Shown here in pieces: positions 24,353 to 34,926 of a DNA stretch of 64,000 nucleotides (position 1 is its first letter; each line of letters begins with the position of its first letter). The notes under the pieces are model-generated. The model was given only the letters and a program-made list of their open reading frames with translations, searched no databases and was not told where the DNA came from. Source of the stretch: Kitagawia praeruptora (taxonomy: Eukaryota; Streptophyta; Magnoliopsida; Apiales; Apiaceae); NCBI GenBank assembly GCA_037693485.1, contig CM075345.1, positions 93,702,001-93,766,000 on the forward strand. Reading direction: 5' to 3'. Position numbers and translations under genes: made by a program.

Positions 24353-24550
24353 ACTGTTCATACATACGGTACTGTTCATACATACGGTACTGTTCATACA
24401 CACGGAACTGTTCTTACATACAATACTGTTCATACATATGGAACTGTTCATACATACGGTACTGTTTATACATACGGTACTGTTCAAACATATGGTACTG
24501 TTCATACATACGGTACTGTTCATACATACGGTACTGTTCATACGAGAAAA
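24353..24550 (+). repeat. 18-bp minisatellite in the Copia leader (11 copies)
   Basis: Eleven tandem copies of ACTGTTCATACATACGGT with few substitutions, starting every 18 bases from 24353 to 24533. It lies between the primer-binding site and gag in the untranslated leader, where packaging and dimerisation signals are expected. The repetitive Met-Asn-Ser-Thr frames on the minus strand are artefacts. Confidence 0.95.
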
Positions 24551-24573
24551 AGAACTGTTTATCGCCGGAGACA

Positions 24574-27500
24574 ATGGCTGAACAAATGGCTGAACAACCA
24601 GAAACCACAACACAGTTAGTCTCTATGGAACAAATGTTCCAATTATTTCAGAAACTACAAAAAAATCCAAACCTCCCAGAAACCGGAATATCACAAACGG
24701 TGCGTGTTGCCGAAAAACTAAATTTCACGAATTACACCAAATGGTGTAAATTAATGCATATTGCTATTGGTGGTCGAGGCCGGCTCAATCATATCACCAC
24801 CAATCCCGTTCCACCAGATGACCCTGAGTACCAACAGTGGGCTCAAAAGGACTCGATGGTCTTATCTTGGATCATTGAAAATATTGATGGAGATCTTGTG
24901 AACCAATTTATGGATTACAAGACTGCCCGGGAACTATGGAAGGGAATTGAAACTCTCCTTAGCAGTGGGAGAGACGAACTCCAGATCTATGATCTAAGTT
25001 CAAAGGCAGCAACTATGAGACAAGGAAGGGACACTATAGAAATATATTTCAGTAAACTCAACACTCTGTGGAAGGAAATAGACAGGAGAATGCCCAACCC
25101 CATGAAGTGTGCAGAGGACATTACTTTATTTAATTCCTTCATACAAAGGCAAAGATTGTACCAATTTCTGGCTGGAGTAAGTGATACTCTAGACAAAGAA
25201 AAGAGGGATATATTGTATCAAGATCCACTACCCACCATTGACGCAGCCTACGTGTCCATAAGACGGGAGATTGCCCGTCGCGGCATAATGGCCAGCAACT
25301 CATCATTGGGACGAGAACCTTCAGAGATTGGTAGTGGGCTCCTCGTAAAACATCGGTCGGAATCCTCGTCATTCCAACGAGAGGATAAAACTCAGCTCAA
25401 GTGCAGCCATTGTGGTGGTACGAAACACACCAAGGAGGGTTGTTTCAAAATCATCGGGTATCCAGAATGGTGGGACGACATGAAGCAGAGGAAGGGCGTT
25501 TCCAAGGCTATAATTTCCAGGACCGGCGGTAAGGCCAACCTAGCTGTAGGTGGTCCGGATAGTAACGACGACAAACCCCTCACAACAACGCTACATACTG
25601 ATCAGACATCAGGTACAGTCCCTGAAAGCAAAGTCACCAGAAATCAAAATTCTTTGGGCCTAGTATGTAACCAAATATCCAATCCATGGATTTTTGATTG
25701 TGGGGCCACCGATACAATGACCTATGATTCTTCCGATATTGTGTCCTCCAACAACACTCATCGTACCCAAATCTAAAGTGCAAACGGAGAATATATTTCC
25801 GTTACCCAGGCCGGAACTGTGGATGTTACCTCTAATATCCATTTACAAAACTGCCTCTTAATTCCTAGTCTTACTCACAAGCTTTTATCTGTTAGCCAGT
25901 TAACTAGGGAACTTGACTGTACTGTTCTAATGACATCATCTGGTTGTGTTGTGCAGGATGCTCAGACGGGACGGATCATTGGGCATGGTACTGAACGAGG
26001 AGGATTATACTATGTGAATGAGGTGACTCAAAACGGTAACGCTTTGCTTGCTCATGGATCACCGGAACATCAACTCTGGATGTGGCACCGTCGGCTAGGT
26101 CACCCCTCCATAGGTTATCTCAAACGATTATTTCCCTCTTTAAAGAACATTGCCATAGATTTGAATTGTGAAGCATGTGTTTTAGCTAAAAGCCATAAGC
26201 ACTCATACTATCCTAGTATGACTCATAGTACTCAACCATTTGCCTTGATTCATTCTGATGTATGGGGACCAGTTCCAGATTTTACCCTTCATAATTTTTC
26301 ATATTTTGTTTTATTTGTGGATGATTGTACTCGCATGAGCTGGGTGTATTTTTTAAAACACAAATCTGAAATGTTTGATGTCTTTGTTAAATTCTACCAC
26401 ATGATTTGCACTCAGTTCAAAGCTCAACCAAAAATTTTACGGTCTGACAATGGGGGGGAATACGTTAACTTGAACATGAAACAGTTCATTATTGACCATG
26501 GCCTCCTCCACCAAACCACATGTTCTTACACACCTCAACAGAATGGTGTAGCTGAGCGAAAAAATAGAACCCTTCTTGAAATCACCCGAGCCCTTATGAT
26601 CGAATCTCATGTCCCTGTTCACTTCTGGCCGGAAGCTATTGCTACTGCTACCTATCTCACAAACCGCCTTCCCACAAAACCCCTCAATTACAACACACCC
26701 CTCAATACTCTTGGGTCACACGTCTCAATTCCATCTTCACATTCCTTGCCTCCTCGAGTCTTTGGATGCATTGTCTATGTTCATCTTCAAAAAGGGGTGC
26801 GCACCAAACTAGAACCCAGGGCTGTTAAATGTGTCTTTCTTGGGTATGGGGTTAATCAAAAGGGGTATCGGTGTTATGACCCTATCCAGGACAAAATCTA
26901 CACTACTTTAGACTGTGAATTCTTTGAACAGTCTTACTACTATACCCAGCTTAGTCCTCAGGGGGAGAGTTTGAGTGATGACCTTGATGACCTTAGCTGG
27001 TTAACATATCCAGAAGTGATGAATCCAGATCCTACAACACAAGTAAGTAATACCACCGATGTTGCTCCTGAAGCATCAGTATCTCCTCCATCAGTATCTC
27101 CTATTATGTCCACTCCAGTTTCGTCTAATGAGCATCCTTCTGATGACCTCTCCTCAGCAGAGGTTAATTCTGAGAACTCTGGAACTGATACTATTATTGA
27201 GACTAATATTTTTCCTAGTGATAGTGTTCCAAACAGGTATCAGTTACCCCCGAGAAGTACAAGAGGAGTTCCACCGAGAAGGTATGATCCAGAGTATGAG
27301 GCCCAACGGTCTAAATATCCTGTAGAGAGAATCAGCAATGAGAACTTGTCCAGCACAGCCATGGCTTTTACCGCCTCTGTATACTCCACTGACATTCCCA
27401 AAACAGTGGAGGAAGCCCTTGGAAATGAAAAGTGGAAACAAGCTATGGAGGACGAGTATTCAGCTCTACAGAGAAACAAAACATGGGAAAAATGCATCCT

Positions 27501-28944
27501 ACCAAAAGGGAAAAAAAAGGTAGGTTGCAGATGGGTATTCTCTATCAAATACCGAGCAAATGGAACAGTTGAGAGGTACAAGGCACGACTAGTGGCTAAA
27601 GGATATACCCAGACATATGGAATTGACTACTCAGAGACCTTCTCTCCTGTAGCCAAGATTGATACAATACGGGTCTTGCTCTCAATAGCAGCAAACAAGG
27701 AGTGGCCCATATACCAGTTTGATGTAAAAAATGCTTTTCTTCACGGAAGTATTGATGAAGAAGTATATATGGAGGCACCACCAGGGTATTCTCAGGAATT
27801 TGGAGATAAAGAAGGATGTAGACTGAGGAAGGCACTTTATGGGCTAAAACAGTCCCCTAGGGCATGGTTCGGAAGATTCACAAAAGCTATGAAGAAGTTT
27901 GGGTACAATCAAAGCAACTCAGATCACACCCTATTCTTGAAGAGGGTTGGAGATAAAATCACTTGCTTGATAATTTATGTGGATGATATGATTATCACTG
28001 GAAATGATGAGGAAGAGATCACTGACTTAAAAGGAAAACTATTTCAAGAATTTGAGATGAAAGATTTGGGGACTCTCAAGTATTTTCTTGGCATAGAAGT
28101 TCTGAGGTCGAAACAAGGAATCTTCATTCACCAGAGAAAGTATATCCTTGATCTTCTGGTAGAAACAGGAATGCTAGACTGTAAACCAGCTGAGACACCG
28201 ATCGTTGCTAATCATGGTCTTCAAATTCTTGAAGGAGCAAAACTGGCTAAAAGAGAACAATATCAGAAGATTGTGGGAAAACTCATTTACTTAGCTCACA
28301 CAAGACCAGATATAGCTTATGCTGTAGGAGTGGTGAGCAGGTTCATGCACCTCCCACAAGTACAACACATGACAGCAGTAATGAGAATTTTGAGGTACTT
28401 AAAGGGTACAAGTAGCACGGGAATTTACTTCGCCAAAAATGATCATCTGGATCTAATTGCCTACACAGATGCAGACTGGGCAGGAGATCGTGACGGCAGG
28501 AAATCCACTTCTGGGTACTTTACTCTAGTAGGTGGTAACTTGGTCACCTGGAGAAGTAAAAAACAAAAGGTGGTGGCCCTATCAAGTGCAGAGGCAGAAT
28601 TCAGAGGAATTGCAAAAGGAATAACTGAAATCCTATGGATTCGGAAACTCATGAATGAACTTGGTTTTCCACAGAAAACAACATGTAAGCTATTTTGTGA
28701 CAATAAGGCAGCTATAAGTATCTCAGAAAATCCGGTCCAACATGACAGAACGAAGCACGTCGAGATAGACCGACATTTCATCAAGGACAAATTGGAAGAT
28801 AAGACAATCAAACTTCCGTTTGTTCGATCAAATGATCAATTAGCTGATATCCTGACAAAGGCAGTCAATACTAAAGCCTTCGATGAGACTTTACGCAAGT
28901 TGGGCATTGGAGCACCGACTGCCCAACTTGAGGGGGAGTGTTAG
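24574..28944 (+). pseudogene. Copia gag-pol polyprotein with one internal stop
   Basis: One continuous frame of 1457 codons interrupted only by TAA at 25774-25776, after residue 400. Gag (residues 1-320) has the Copia gag fold region and a CX2C zinc knuckle (CSHCGGTKHTKEGC), followed by GYPEWW. The protease motif reads DCGATDTM in place of the usual DSGAT; the catalytic Asp is kept. Downstream are the integrase zinc finger (HRRLGHPS, CEAC), the DDE core (HSDVWGP, SDNGGEY and the PQQNGVAERKN stretch), the reverse transcriptase with YVDD, and RNase H (DADWAGD, SSAEAEF). The final TAG is supplied by the first bases of the 3' LTR. The stop falls just after the protease active site and would cut off integrase and polymerase unless read through. 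Confidence 0.9.
28928..28938 (+). other. Copia polypurine tract
   Basis: TTGAGGGGGAG abuts the 3' LTR and overlaps the last codons of pol, as usual in Copia elements. Confidence 0.9.
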
Positions 28945-29201
28945 AAGTCAAACTCACTAGAAGTGTTAAAATTCAAACCCGTGTGTGGAAAATGAAGGTA
29001 GGCTGCAGCAAGAAGTAAAATAAAGAGGCTAGTCAATGATCACATATGTAAGCAATGATGTAAGATGGTGCAGTTTGGAGCCTATATAAAGGCCCAGCTA
29101 GCTCATAGATAAACACACCAAAAAAAACGTATGTAATACCACAAAAACTATAAACACTTTCAATATCAAAAACACTAAACACTATTCCGCTACTTTGTTC
29201 A
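28939..29201 (+). repeat. Copia 3' LTR
   Basis: Same 263 bases as the 5' LTR; I found no difference reading them side by side. Confidence 0.95.
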
Positions 29202-29206
29202 AAGAA

Positions 29207-29572
29207 GAGACAAACACTAATACAACCTATGTACACACACAGACAGCATAATAGAACTTTGGATATACTGGAACTTGTTGTTCTATTTCCTTTTAAAAGA
29301 AATAACGAGTACATGCAGATATATATAAGCAAATAAACTAATTACTGACGTGGCTAAACTATGCAACTATCTCCTACAAACACTCCAGTAATCCTACCAT
29401 CCCATGACTCTTCTAACGTGCTAGAAGACCAAGTCTGTAGCTACTAACTCGCAACTAACACGGTGCCTTACATTAGATTTATTCAAACATAAATAAATAA
29501 AACAAAAACATAAACATGACTTAAATAAATAACCCAAATAATTAATAACTAAATTTAAGATTATTCCAACAA
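29207..29572 (-). repeat. 3' LTR of the gag-only element (main part)
   Basis: Matches 30691-31056 closely. Together with 23842-23848 it forms the full 373-base LTR. On the minus strand the LTR starts TGTTGGAATAATC. Confidence 0.9.
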
Positions 29573-29744
29573 TCACCCCCGGCCCATAATCTTAAATTTA
29601 CGAAGCACTTTCTCTTCGTCTGTGATGCACTTCTCACCACCATCAATTTTGATGCACTTTCTCATCAAAAATACTTTGGAGCACTTTCTCTCCACAACAC
29701 TTTGGAGCACTTTCTCTCCAAAACTCTAAAGGAGTGGTTCTCCC

Positions 29745-30586
29745 TCGATCAATTGTGCCATCCTTTCTTCATCATTCTGAAATCTGCAATTCTTTGCCAG
29801 ATGCCCATATTTTTTGCATTTGTAGCATTGTGGCTTTCCTTTGTACCAGCAGTCTTTTTCTTCATGACCCATCTTATGACACAATGGTTGCATTGGACTT
29901 TGTTGCCTGTGCCTTTTGAGGATGAAGATTTAGCTAATAGCAATCCCTCATTTTTTCCTCCAATTTCTTCCTCTCTCATTGATCTCCTTTGGTCCACGGC
30001 GTGAAGTGAATTGATCAATTCTGAAACAGTTATTTTCGAGAGATCTTTATTATCTTCAAGTGAAGAAATTTTAGTTTCATACCTCTCGGGAAGAGTCACT
30101 AAAAGTTTGTCCACAACTCTTTGACTTGAGAAATCTCCACCAAGTAATTTGATTTGGTTAACAATGGACATCAACCTACTCCCATATTCCTTGACGCCTT
30201 CATTACTTTTCATTCTCATCATCTCAAACTCTCTCTTGAGGTTCAGAATTTGCATCAGTTTGATTTGTTGGTTGCCTTCAAATTCCTTCTTTAATTTTTG
30301 TCCATGCTTCTTTAGGAGTATCACAACCCATAATAGTTGTAAAGATCTCTTCCGACACAGTCGAATGTAGACATGAAAGTGCCTTTGCTTCTCTTGCCAC
30401 TTCTTCATCACGTTTTTTTAGTTGAGCTGCTGTTGGATTTTGTGGAAGAGGGGTTGGCTCAACATCACTCTCAATTGCTTCCCACAAACTCATAGCTTTC
30501 AAATATGATTTCATTTTGATAGCCCATGAATTATAATGATCTCCTTTGAATAATGGAATAGAGACTGAGTAGTTGTTTGATGCCAT
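29745..30586 (-). pseudogene. Gag of the non-autonomous LTR element (two frameshifts)
   Basis: Starts MASNNYSVSIPLFKGDHYNS at 30586, a typical Copia gag N-terminus (UBN2/DUF4219 type). The frame changes near 30285 (an apparent extra G in an A/G run) and continues with EFEGNQQIKLMQ, LPERYETKISSLEDNKDL and HAVDQRRSMREEE. A second shift falls inside the first zinc knuckle near 29850; the other frame then shows the rest of that knuckle and a second one (CYKCKKYGHLAKNC). Two knuckles followed by a stop and no pol suggest the ancestor carried gag alone. The product would be defective now. Confidence 0.85.
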
Positions 30587-30669
30587 TGAATATGACAAAT
30601 AAATACTTAATATATATATAGGTGTATATATAAAATAAAATATCAACTCACAAGCCCTAGATCATGTGT

Positions 30670-30681
30670 GCTCTGATACCA
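30670..30681 (-). other. Primer-binding site of the gag-only element
   Basis: GCTCTGATACCA on the plus strand, TGGTATCAGAGC on the minus, two bases from the 5' LTR. Confidence 0.9.
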
Positions 30682-30683
30682 AG

Positions 30684-31056
30684 TGAAGAAGAGACAAACA
30701 CTAATACAACCTATGTACACACACAGACAGCATAATAGAACTTTGGATATACTGGAACTTGTTGTTCTATTTCCTTTTAAAAGAAATTAACGAGTACATG
30801 CAGATATATATAAGCAAATAAACTAATTACTAACGTGGCTAAACTATGCAACTATCTCCTACAAACACTCCAGTAATCCTACCATCCCATGACTCTTCTA
30901 ACGTGCTAGAAGACCAAGTCTGTAGCTACTAACTCGCAACTAACACGGTGCCTTACATCAGACTTATTCAAACATAAATAAATAAAACACAAACATAAAC
31001 ATGACTTAAATAAATAACCCAAATAATTAATAACTAAATTTAAGATTATTCCAACA
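30684..31056 (-). repeat. 5' LTR of the gag-only element
   Basis: 373 bases, TGTTGGAATAATC... to ...TCTTCTTCA on the minus strand, followed outside by the CAGAC duplication (31057-31061). Confidence 0.9.
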
Positions 31057-31061
31057 CAGAC

Positions 31062-31589
31062 CTTGCACGAGTACTTGAATTCGTAACAGACTGTCATAAA
31101 TGATCCCTTGGACCCGTGTACCCTCATACTTCTTGAGCCTGAATCTTAATCTGCTGACTGCTGGTGTGGGTTATTAGTTATTACATTGATCATATATAGA
31201 CCGTTAGTGCAGTAATTCATTTATTTCTAGGTTGTCTTGTGTGGAATGTCTGGAGCGATCTGGGATAACAACTAACATGATAATTTCGGTTCATTTATGC
31301 AAATTCTACACTACCTCCTTGACAGTTATACGTAATAATCTAATTGCTAAATCTTACATTCATTATATTGCTCAGCATATATTCCCCCACTTAATAACAC
31401 TTGTGACATTTCTGATTGGCTGTCTTGTATTTCTAATAGGTTGGCATGTTGAATCCTATCATATAAATAATGGGCTGGCCGGTTTAGATCGATCCTAACC
31501 TGATGATTTTTTTAATTACTTCTATTTAATTTTCTAGTAAATTCAGCAAAAAAATAAAATAGGAAATCGAGAATTTGAGCGAAAAAAAT
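31062..31589. other. Old tetraspanin 3' flank, displaced by the transposon nest
   Basis: Removing the nest and one CAGAC joins ...GACCTTCAGAC at 23841 directly to CTTGCACGAG here. The stretch is less AT-rich than the DNA further right, but no coding frame was recognised. It may once have been 3' flank or UTR. Confidence 0.5.
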
Positions 31590-31740
31590 CCGGGCTTGGC
31601 ACTCAACCACCGCTACAACATCAACAATTCCATAAGCTTGGGCTTGTGTTGCTGACATAAAAACATCTCTTTCCATGTCTTCCGAGACAACCCATGAACA
31701 ATAAGTTTTTGTTTCTAATTCTCTATAACCAGTGGTGGAC
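31590..31740 (-). pseudogene. clpP: Nuclear copy of a plastid clpP fragment
   Basis: On the minus strand 31603-31699 encodes WVVSEDMERDVFMSA, then TQAQAYGIVDVVAVVE, nearly the C-terminal end of plastid-encoded ClpP1 (the protease subunit of the chloroplast Clp complex), where the consensus reads MSATEAQAYGIVDLVAVE. Only this short part is present; the catalytic Ser and His regions are absent, and sequence on both sides diverges at once. It is best read as an old plastid-to-nucleus DNA transfer. A nuclear ClpP gene is less likely because the wording is of the plastid type. Confidence 0.75.
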
Positions 31741-33156
31741 TACTGTTTAAGTCTAAGAAAAAACTGCTTCCATGCTATAAAGATGCTGAACCGCGTGAAA
31801 TTTGTTAGTGCCTAGAAAACTTAAATTCTTCTAAAACTCCATTAATCTAGTTTTATAATTTCGCTGTATCTGAGGACTATCTTATATGATGTTTGGAGGA
31901 TGTAGCTTGATGCTGTATTCTACTAGTATATTACGTATGGCATGTCCAGAAAATCTTTTTGTTATTTTACCTTTCATTTGTGCTTCATCTTTTCAACATG
32001 TCTTTTAATCTTGATATAATTTTTTTGCCAGAGAAACGTGCAAGGGGATGACAATTCAACAATTAGTGTATCAGTTAAGGAGAGAAAAAAGGTGATGGCG
32101 ATACGGCTTCTTAAACATTGAAGATGATGGTTTTTGAACAATGATAGTTGTACAGATTTGAAAAAAGTTAAAAGATAATATCAGTTCATTATATTGATAA
32201 GGGTGCATGCAAGTATGAGTATATGACAATGGTTTTTGAACAATGATAGTTGTAAGTTGCGGTTTTCGACTTTTACGAGTCCCTAGCGATATCTTTTACC
32301 TTAGTGGGAGACTTGAGGGAATGAAAATAAATATCATTTCGCAGCACTCCTGTTGGAGAATAATGTCAACTTTTGAAAGTCTCCTAATTAAGCAGGGAAG
32401 CCGGAGTGTTTTGTGCTAAATACAACTCTACCTGGCTTTACTTGAAGGATATCAAACTGTGAGCCAACTCATGGAATCTGCAGCCAGTCGCTGGCATGGA
32501 ATGGCACACCTCATACTTTCTGTAGTGCTGCTTTGACAATTTAACACACAAACACTAAAAGAAGAGAGCAAACAGTGTTCGTTAAAGTTCTAAAGGATTT
32601 TTTTTATTTCTCTTGAGATTGCCTTCGGGAATATTTGATGATACGTGTGCTGCTTCAAGTGGACTGTCATTGATGATTATAGTTCATAAGGTTACATGTA
32701 TATTCCTAAACTTCATTACATGTTACTTGAACCTATGCTTTTCATTCCTTTACATGTATGTTTAGCACTTGTAGGTTTCCTTGTTCACCTTTAACTTTAA
32801 CTACCATATATTATGATGCGTACTTTGGTGAGACATAATTATAGATACTGATTTCACCTTTTTAAAGAGGTCTGGATCCTCTGTCCCCTTCCTCCTTGTC
32901 TCCTTGTTTTTTTAATATAAAATGAGTGCCCTGCGGGATCCATTTTAAATAAAAATATTTTTTATTTAATAGGGTGTCCAACTTGGGGATCAGGGTGACC
33001 TCCGGTTCCCACCAATTGCATCGTAGCACCAAAATTTTATGTAAAAATTTCATTTTTAAAAAATATGTCTTATCTTGCAGGTGACGACGACGTCGAGATA
33101 GGTTCTCCCAATATATTTCTCCGGTCCCCAAATTTTACAATATTTTGTTTAGAATT
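31741..33156. other. Intergenic, no gene established
   Basis: A possible lone exon at about 32035-32091 (acceptor TTTTTTTGCCAG, donor AAAAAAGGTGATG) encodes a short unrecognised basic peptide. A phrase (ATGGTTTTTGAACAATGATAGTTGTA) occurs twice, near 32128 and 32229. Around 32870-33120 some slightly GC-richer DNA has no recognised coding content. Confidence 0.35.
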
Positions 33157-33479
33157 TGATAAAATAATCAGAAATTCTCTTCTCAAATGAAGACATAAAT
33201 CTCAAATTTATAGAATCAATCCCTAATTATTAATAACGAAAATTAACATAATAGGAAACTTTCCCTATTTCACTACTAATAATAATTAAGGCAACTCCCT
33301 CTATTTCCCTAATAATCATAATTATGGTAATTATCAATATTCTCTAACATTCTCCTCAAATTCATGATACATAGGATCGAGAGTTTCCCAAAATAAAAAA
33401 AAACACAATTGTCTGCTTAAGTTAACATGATCACCAGCTTCAATCAAATTTTCATCATAATAAAATAATCGGCTCCAAT

Positions 33480-33745
33480 CAATTTCTTGATCATAAAGGT
33501 TCACCCGCTCAAGTCAAGATTTTTTTTTAAAAAACGGAATCACCCGCTATTATCATGTTTTTTGTCTAAAGGAATCACACGCTCAGGTCAAGATTTATGT
33601 TAAATCAGAATCACCCGCTCTAGCCAAGTTTCATCTCAAAAAACGGATCACCCGTCCTAGTCAAGTTTAATCTCAAAAACGGAATACCCGCTCTACTCAA
33701 GTTTCATCTCACAAATGGATCATCACGGGCTCTAGTCAAGTTTTT
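33480..33745 (-). repeat. Degenerate minisatellite around CACCCGCTCTAGTCAAG
   Basis: Seven to eight copies of a unit of roughly 35-40 bp built on AACGGAATCACCCGCTCTAG and TCAAGTTTCATCTC. Copies differ by substitutions and indels. Confidence 0.8.
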
Positions 33746-33864
33746 TTTTTCATCATTAGTTTGATAAAATCTCTTCCACAAATCCACCTACATATCCATC
33801 ATCATCATCGTCGGTGTGCTTTCACCTTTTTATCAATTTCGTCATAAGATTTTTTTTCTTCCAA

Positions 33865-34010
33865 ACCAAGAACTCTCGCAGACTAATTTTTTTTTCAAAC
33901 CCCCACAAACTTTCGTAGGAGGTTTTTCTCTCACCCACGAACTCTCGCAGGATCTTTTTTCTCTCATTCATAAATTCTCGCGGGATTTTTCACACCCAAA
34001 AACTCTTGTA
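33865..34010 (-). repeat. Second degenerate minisatellite (AACTCTCGCAGGA)
   Basis: About four copies of a unit of 30-40 bp with the core ACTCTCGCAGGATTTTT and a TCTCACCCACGA linker. It is unrelated in sequence to the neighbouring minisatellite. Confidence 0.75.
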
Positions 34011-34115
34011 ATTTTTTTTTTCACTCACCCAATAACCTAGGCTCTTGTTACTATGATAAAATAGTCGCAATTTTTTTCTCATTCATTGGTGGAGGCATAA
34101 ATCGCAAATTTATTA

Positions 34116-34376
34116 CTCCCTCCGTCCCTTTTGATTGTTAACATTTCACTTTTTCACAACTTTCTGGCACGCATTTTAAGGTGCATTTTAAGGATAGTTA
34201 AATAACTTTTTTTTTAAATTTTCTTTTTTTGTATAAAAATTTAAACATTAAATTTTTATACAGAAAAAGAAAATTTTAAAAAAAAGTTATTTAACTATCT
34301 TTAAAATGCACCTTAAAATGCGTGCCAGAAAGTTTTGAAAAAGTGAAATGTTAACAATCAAAAAGGACGGAGGGAG
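34116..34376. mobile_element. Stowaway MITE, near-perfect palindrome
   Basis: CTCCCTCCGTCCCTTTTGATTG at the left is inverted at the right, and complementarity continues almost to the centre (GCACGCATTTTAAGGTGC against its partner), so nearly all 261 bp fold into one hairpin. TA duplications flank it. It sits inside the right LTR of the TRIM-like element. Confidence 0.9.
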
Positions 34377-34538
34377 TATAATATTACACAAGTGTTTATA
34401 TAATCAATTCCTAATTCTAAATAACGAAAATTAACACAATAGGAACTCTCCCTATTTCACTAATAATAATAATAATCAAGGCAACTCCTTCTATTCGCTA
34501 ATAATAATAATTATGGTAATTATCAATATTCTCTAACA

Positions 34539-34926
34539 GAACTAAAATTGGTTTCGTTGTACTAGAAAAAAATTATTACAATATTTAGCAAAATAATAAT
34601 AATCAATTACATTGAATTCATAATTAAATCGATTAAGTTTAATACTATTTTATTAAATCTTGTAAAATGAATTATACGCTCACATGTATTGATGTGAGTC
34701 TGATGTCCACTTCCCAAAATCCCGAATTACATATCGATACCCATTTACAATCCTTAACTCTGATTATCCCTTGTTTCTTATCTTATTTGAAACAAGACTA
34801 ACATTAACAGAAAACAAATTGCTACGAAGATGACTATCAACAAACAAATTTCATATTTTTAACCCAAAAAAAAAAAAGCAAAATGTCTACGAAGATGATA
34901 TACAAGCACAAATTATAGCCTCAACT
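34539..34926. other. Intergenic, no gene seen
   Basis: AT-rich; no recognisable frame or repeat. Confidence 0.4.

Larger units (their letters stand above)
23849..29201 (+). mobile_element. Young full-length Ty1/Copia retrotransposon
   Basis: A complete element of 5353 bp: LTRs at 23849-24111 and 28939-29201 that I read as identical over 263 bases, a perfect primer-binding site, an 18-bp tandem repeat in the leader, one gag-pol frame, a polypurine tract and an AAGAA target duplication. The domain order protease, integrase, reverse transcriptase, RNase H makes it Copia. It is nested in the last bases of the LTR of the gag-only element. Its coding frame carries one in-frame stop. Confidence 0.95.
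23842..31056 (-). mobile_element. Gag-only (TR-GAG-like) LTR element, interrupted by a Copia
   Basis: A minus-strand LTR element. Its 5' LTR is 30684-31056 and its 3' LTR is 23842-23848 plus 29207-29572, split seven bases from its end by a Copia insertion. The element is flanked by CAGAC duplications. A primer-binding site (TGGTATCAGAGC on the minus strand, 30670-30681) and a polypurine tract (GGGCCGGGGGTGAT, minus strand, near 29575-29590) are present. Between the LTRs lies only a broken gag: no protease, integrase or polymerase. That matches the non-autonomous TR-GAG class described in plants. The two LTRs differ at four bases and one 1-base indel by my reading, so this element is older than the Copia inside it. 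Confidence 0.85.
33157..34538 (-). mobile_element. Small non-coding LTR element (TRIM-like)
   Basis: Minus-strand element with LTRs at 33157-33349 and 34054-34538 (the latter enlarged by a nested MITE). On the minus strand the LTR starts TGTTAGAGAATATTGATAATT and ends ...TTTTATCA. A purine-rich TTTGAGGAGAA precedes the 3' LTR, and a decayed primer-binding site (TAGTAACAAGAGCC, minus strand) follows the 5' LTR. The flanks GAATT and GAACT are a near-perfect 5-bp duplication. The 700-bp interior has no coding frame and is mostly degenerate tandem repeats. Longer inside than classical TRIMs; probably a deletion derivative of a Copia. Confidence 0.75.

Noticed and set aside
24320..24613. Minus-strand frames of repeated Met-Asn-Ser-Thr units
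   Set aside because: They read the 18-bp minisatellite of the Copia leader in reverse.
32035..32091. Last exon of the tetraspanin displaced past the transposons
   Set aside because: The tetraspanin already ends with a stop and a complete family-like tail at 23638; the peptide here is unfamiliar.
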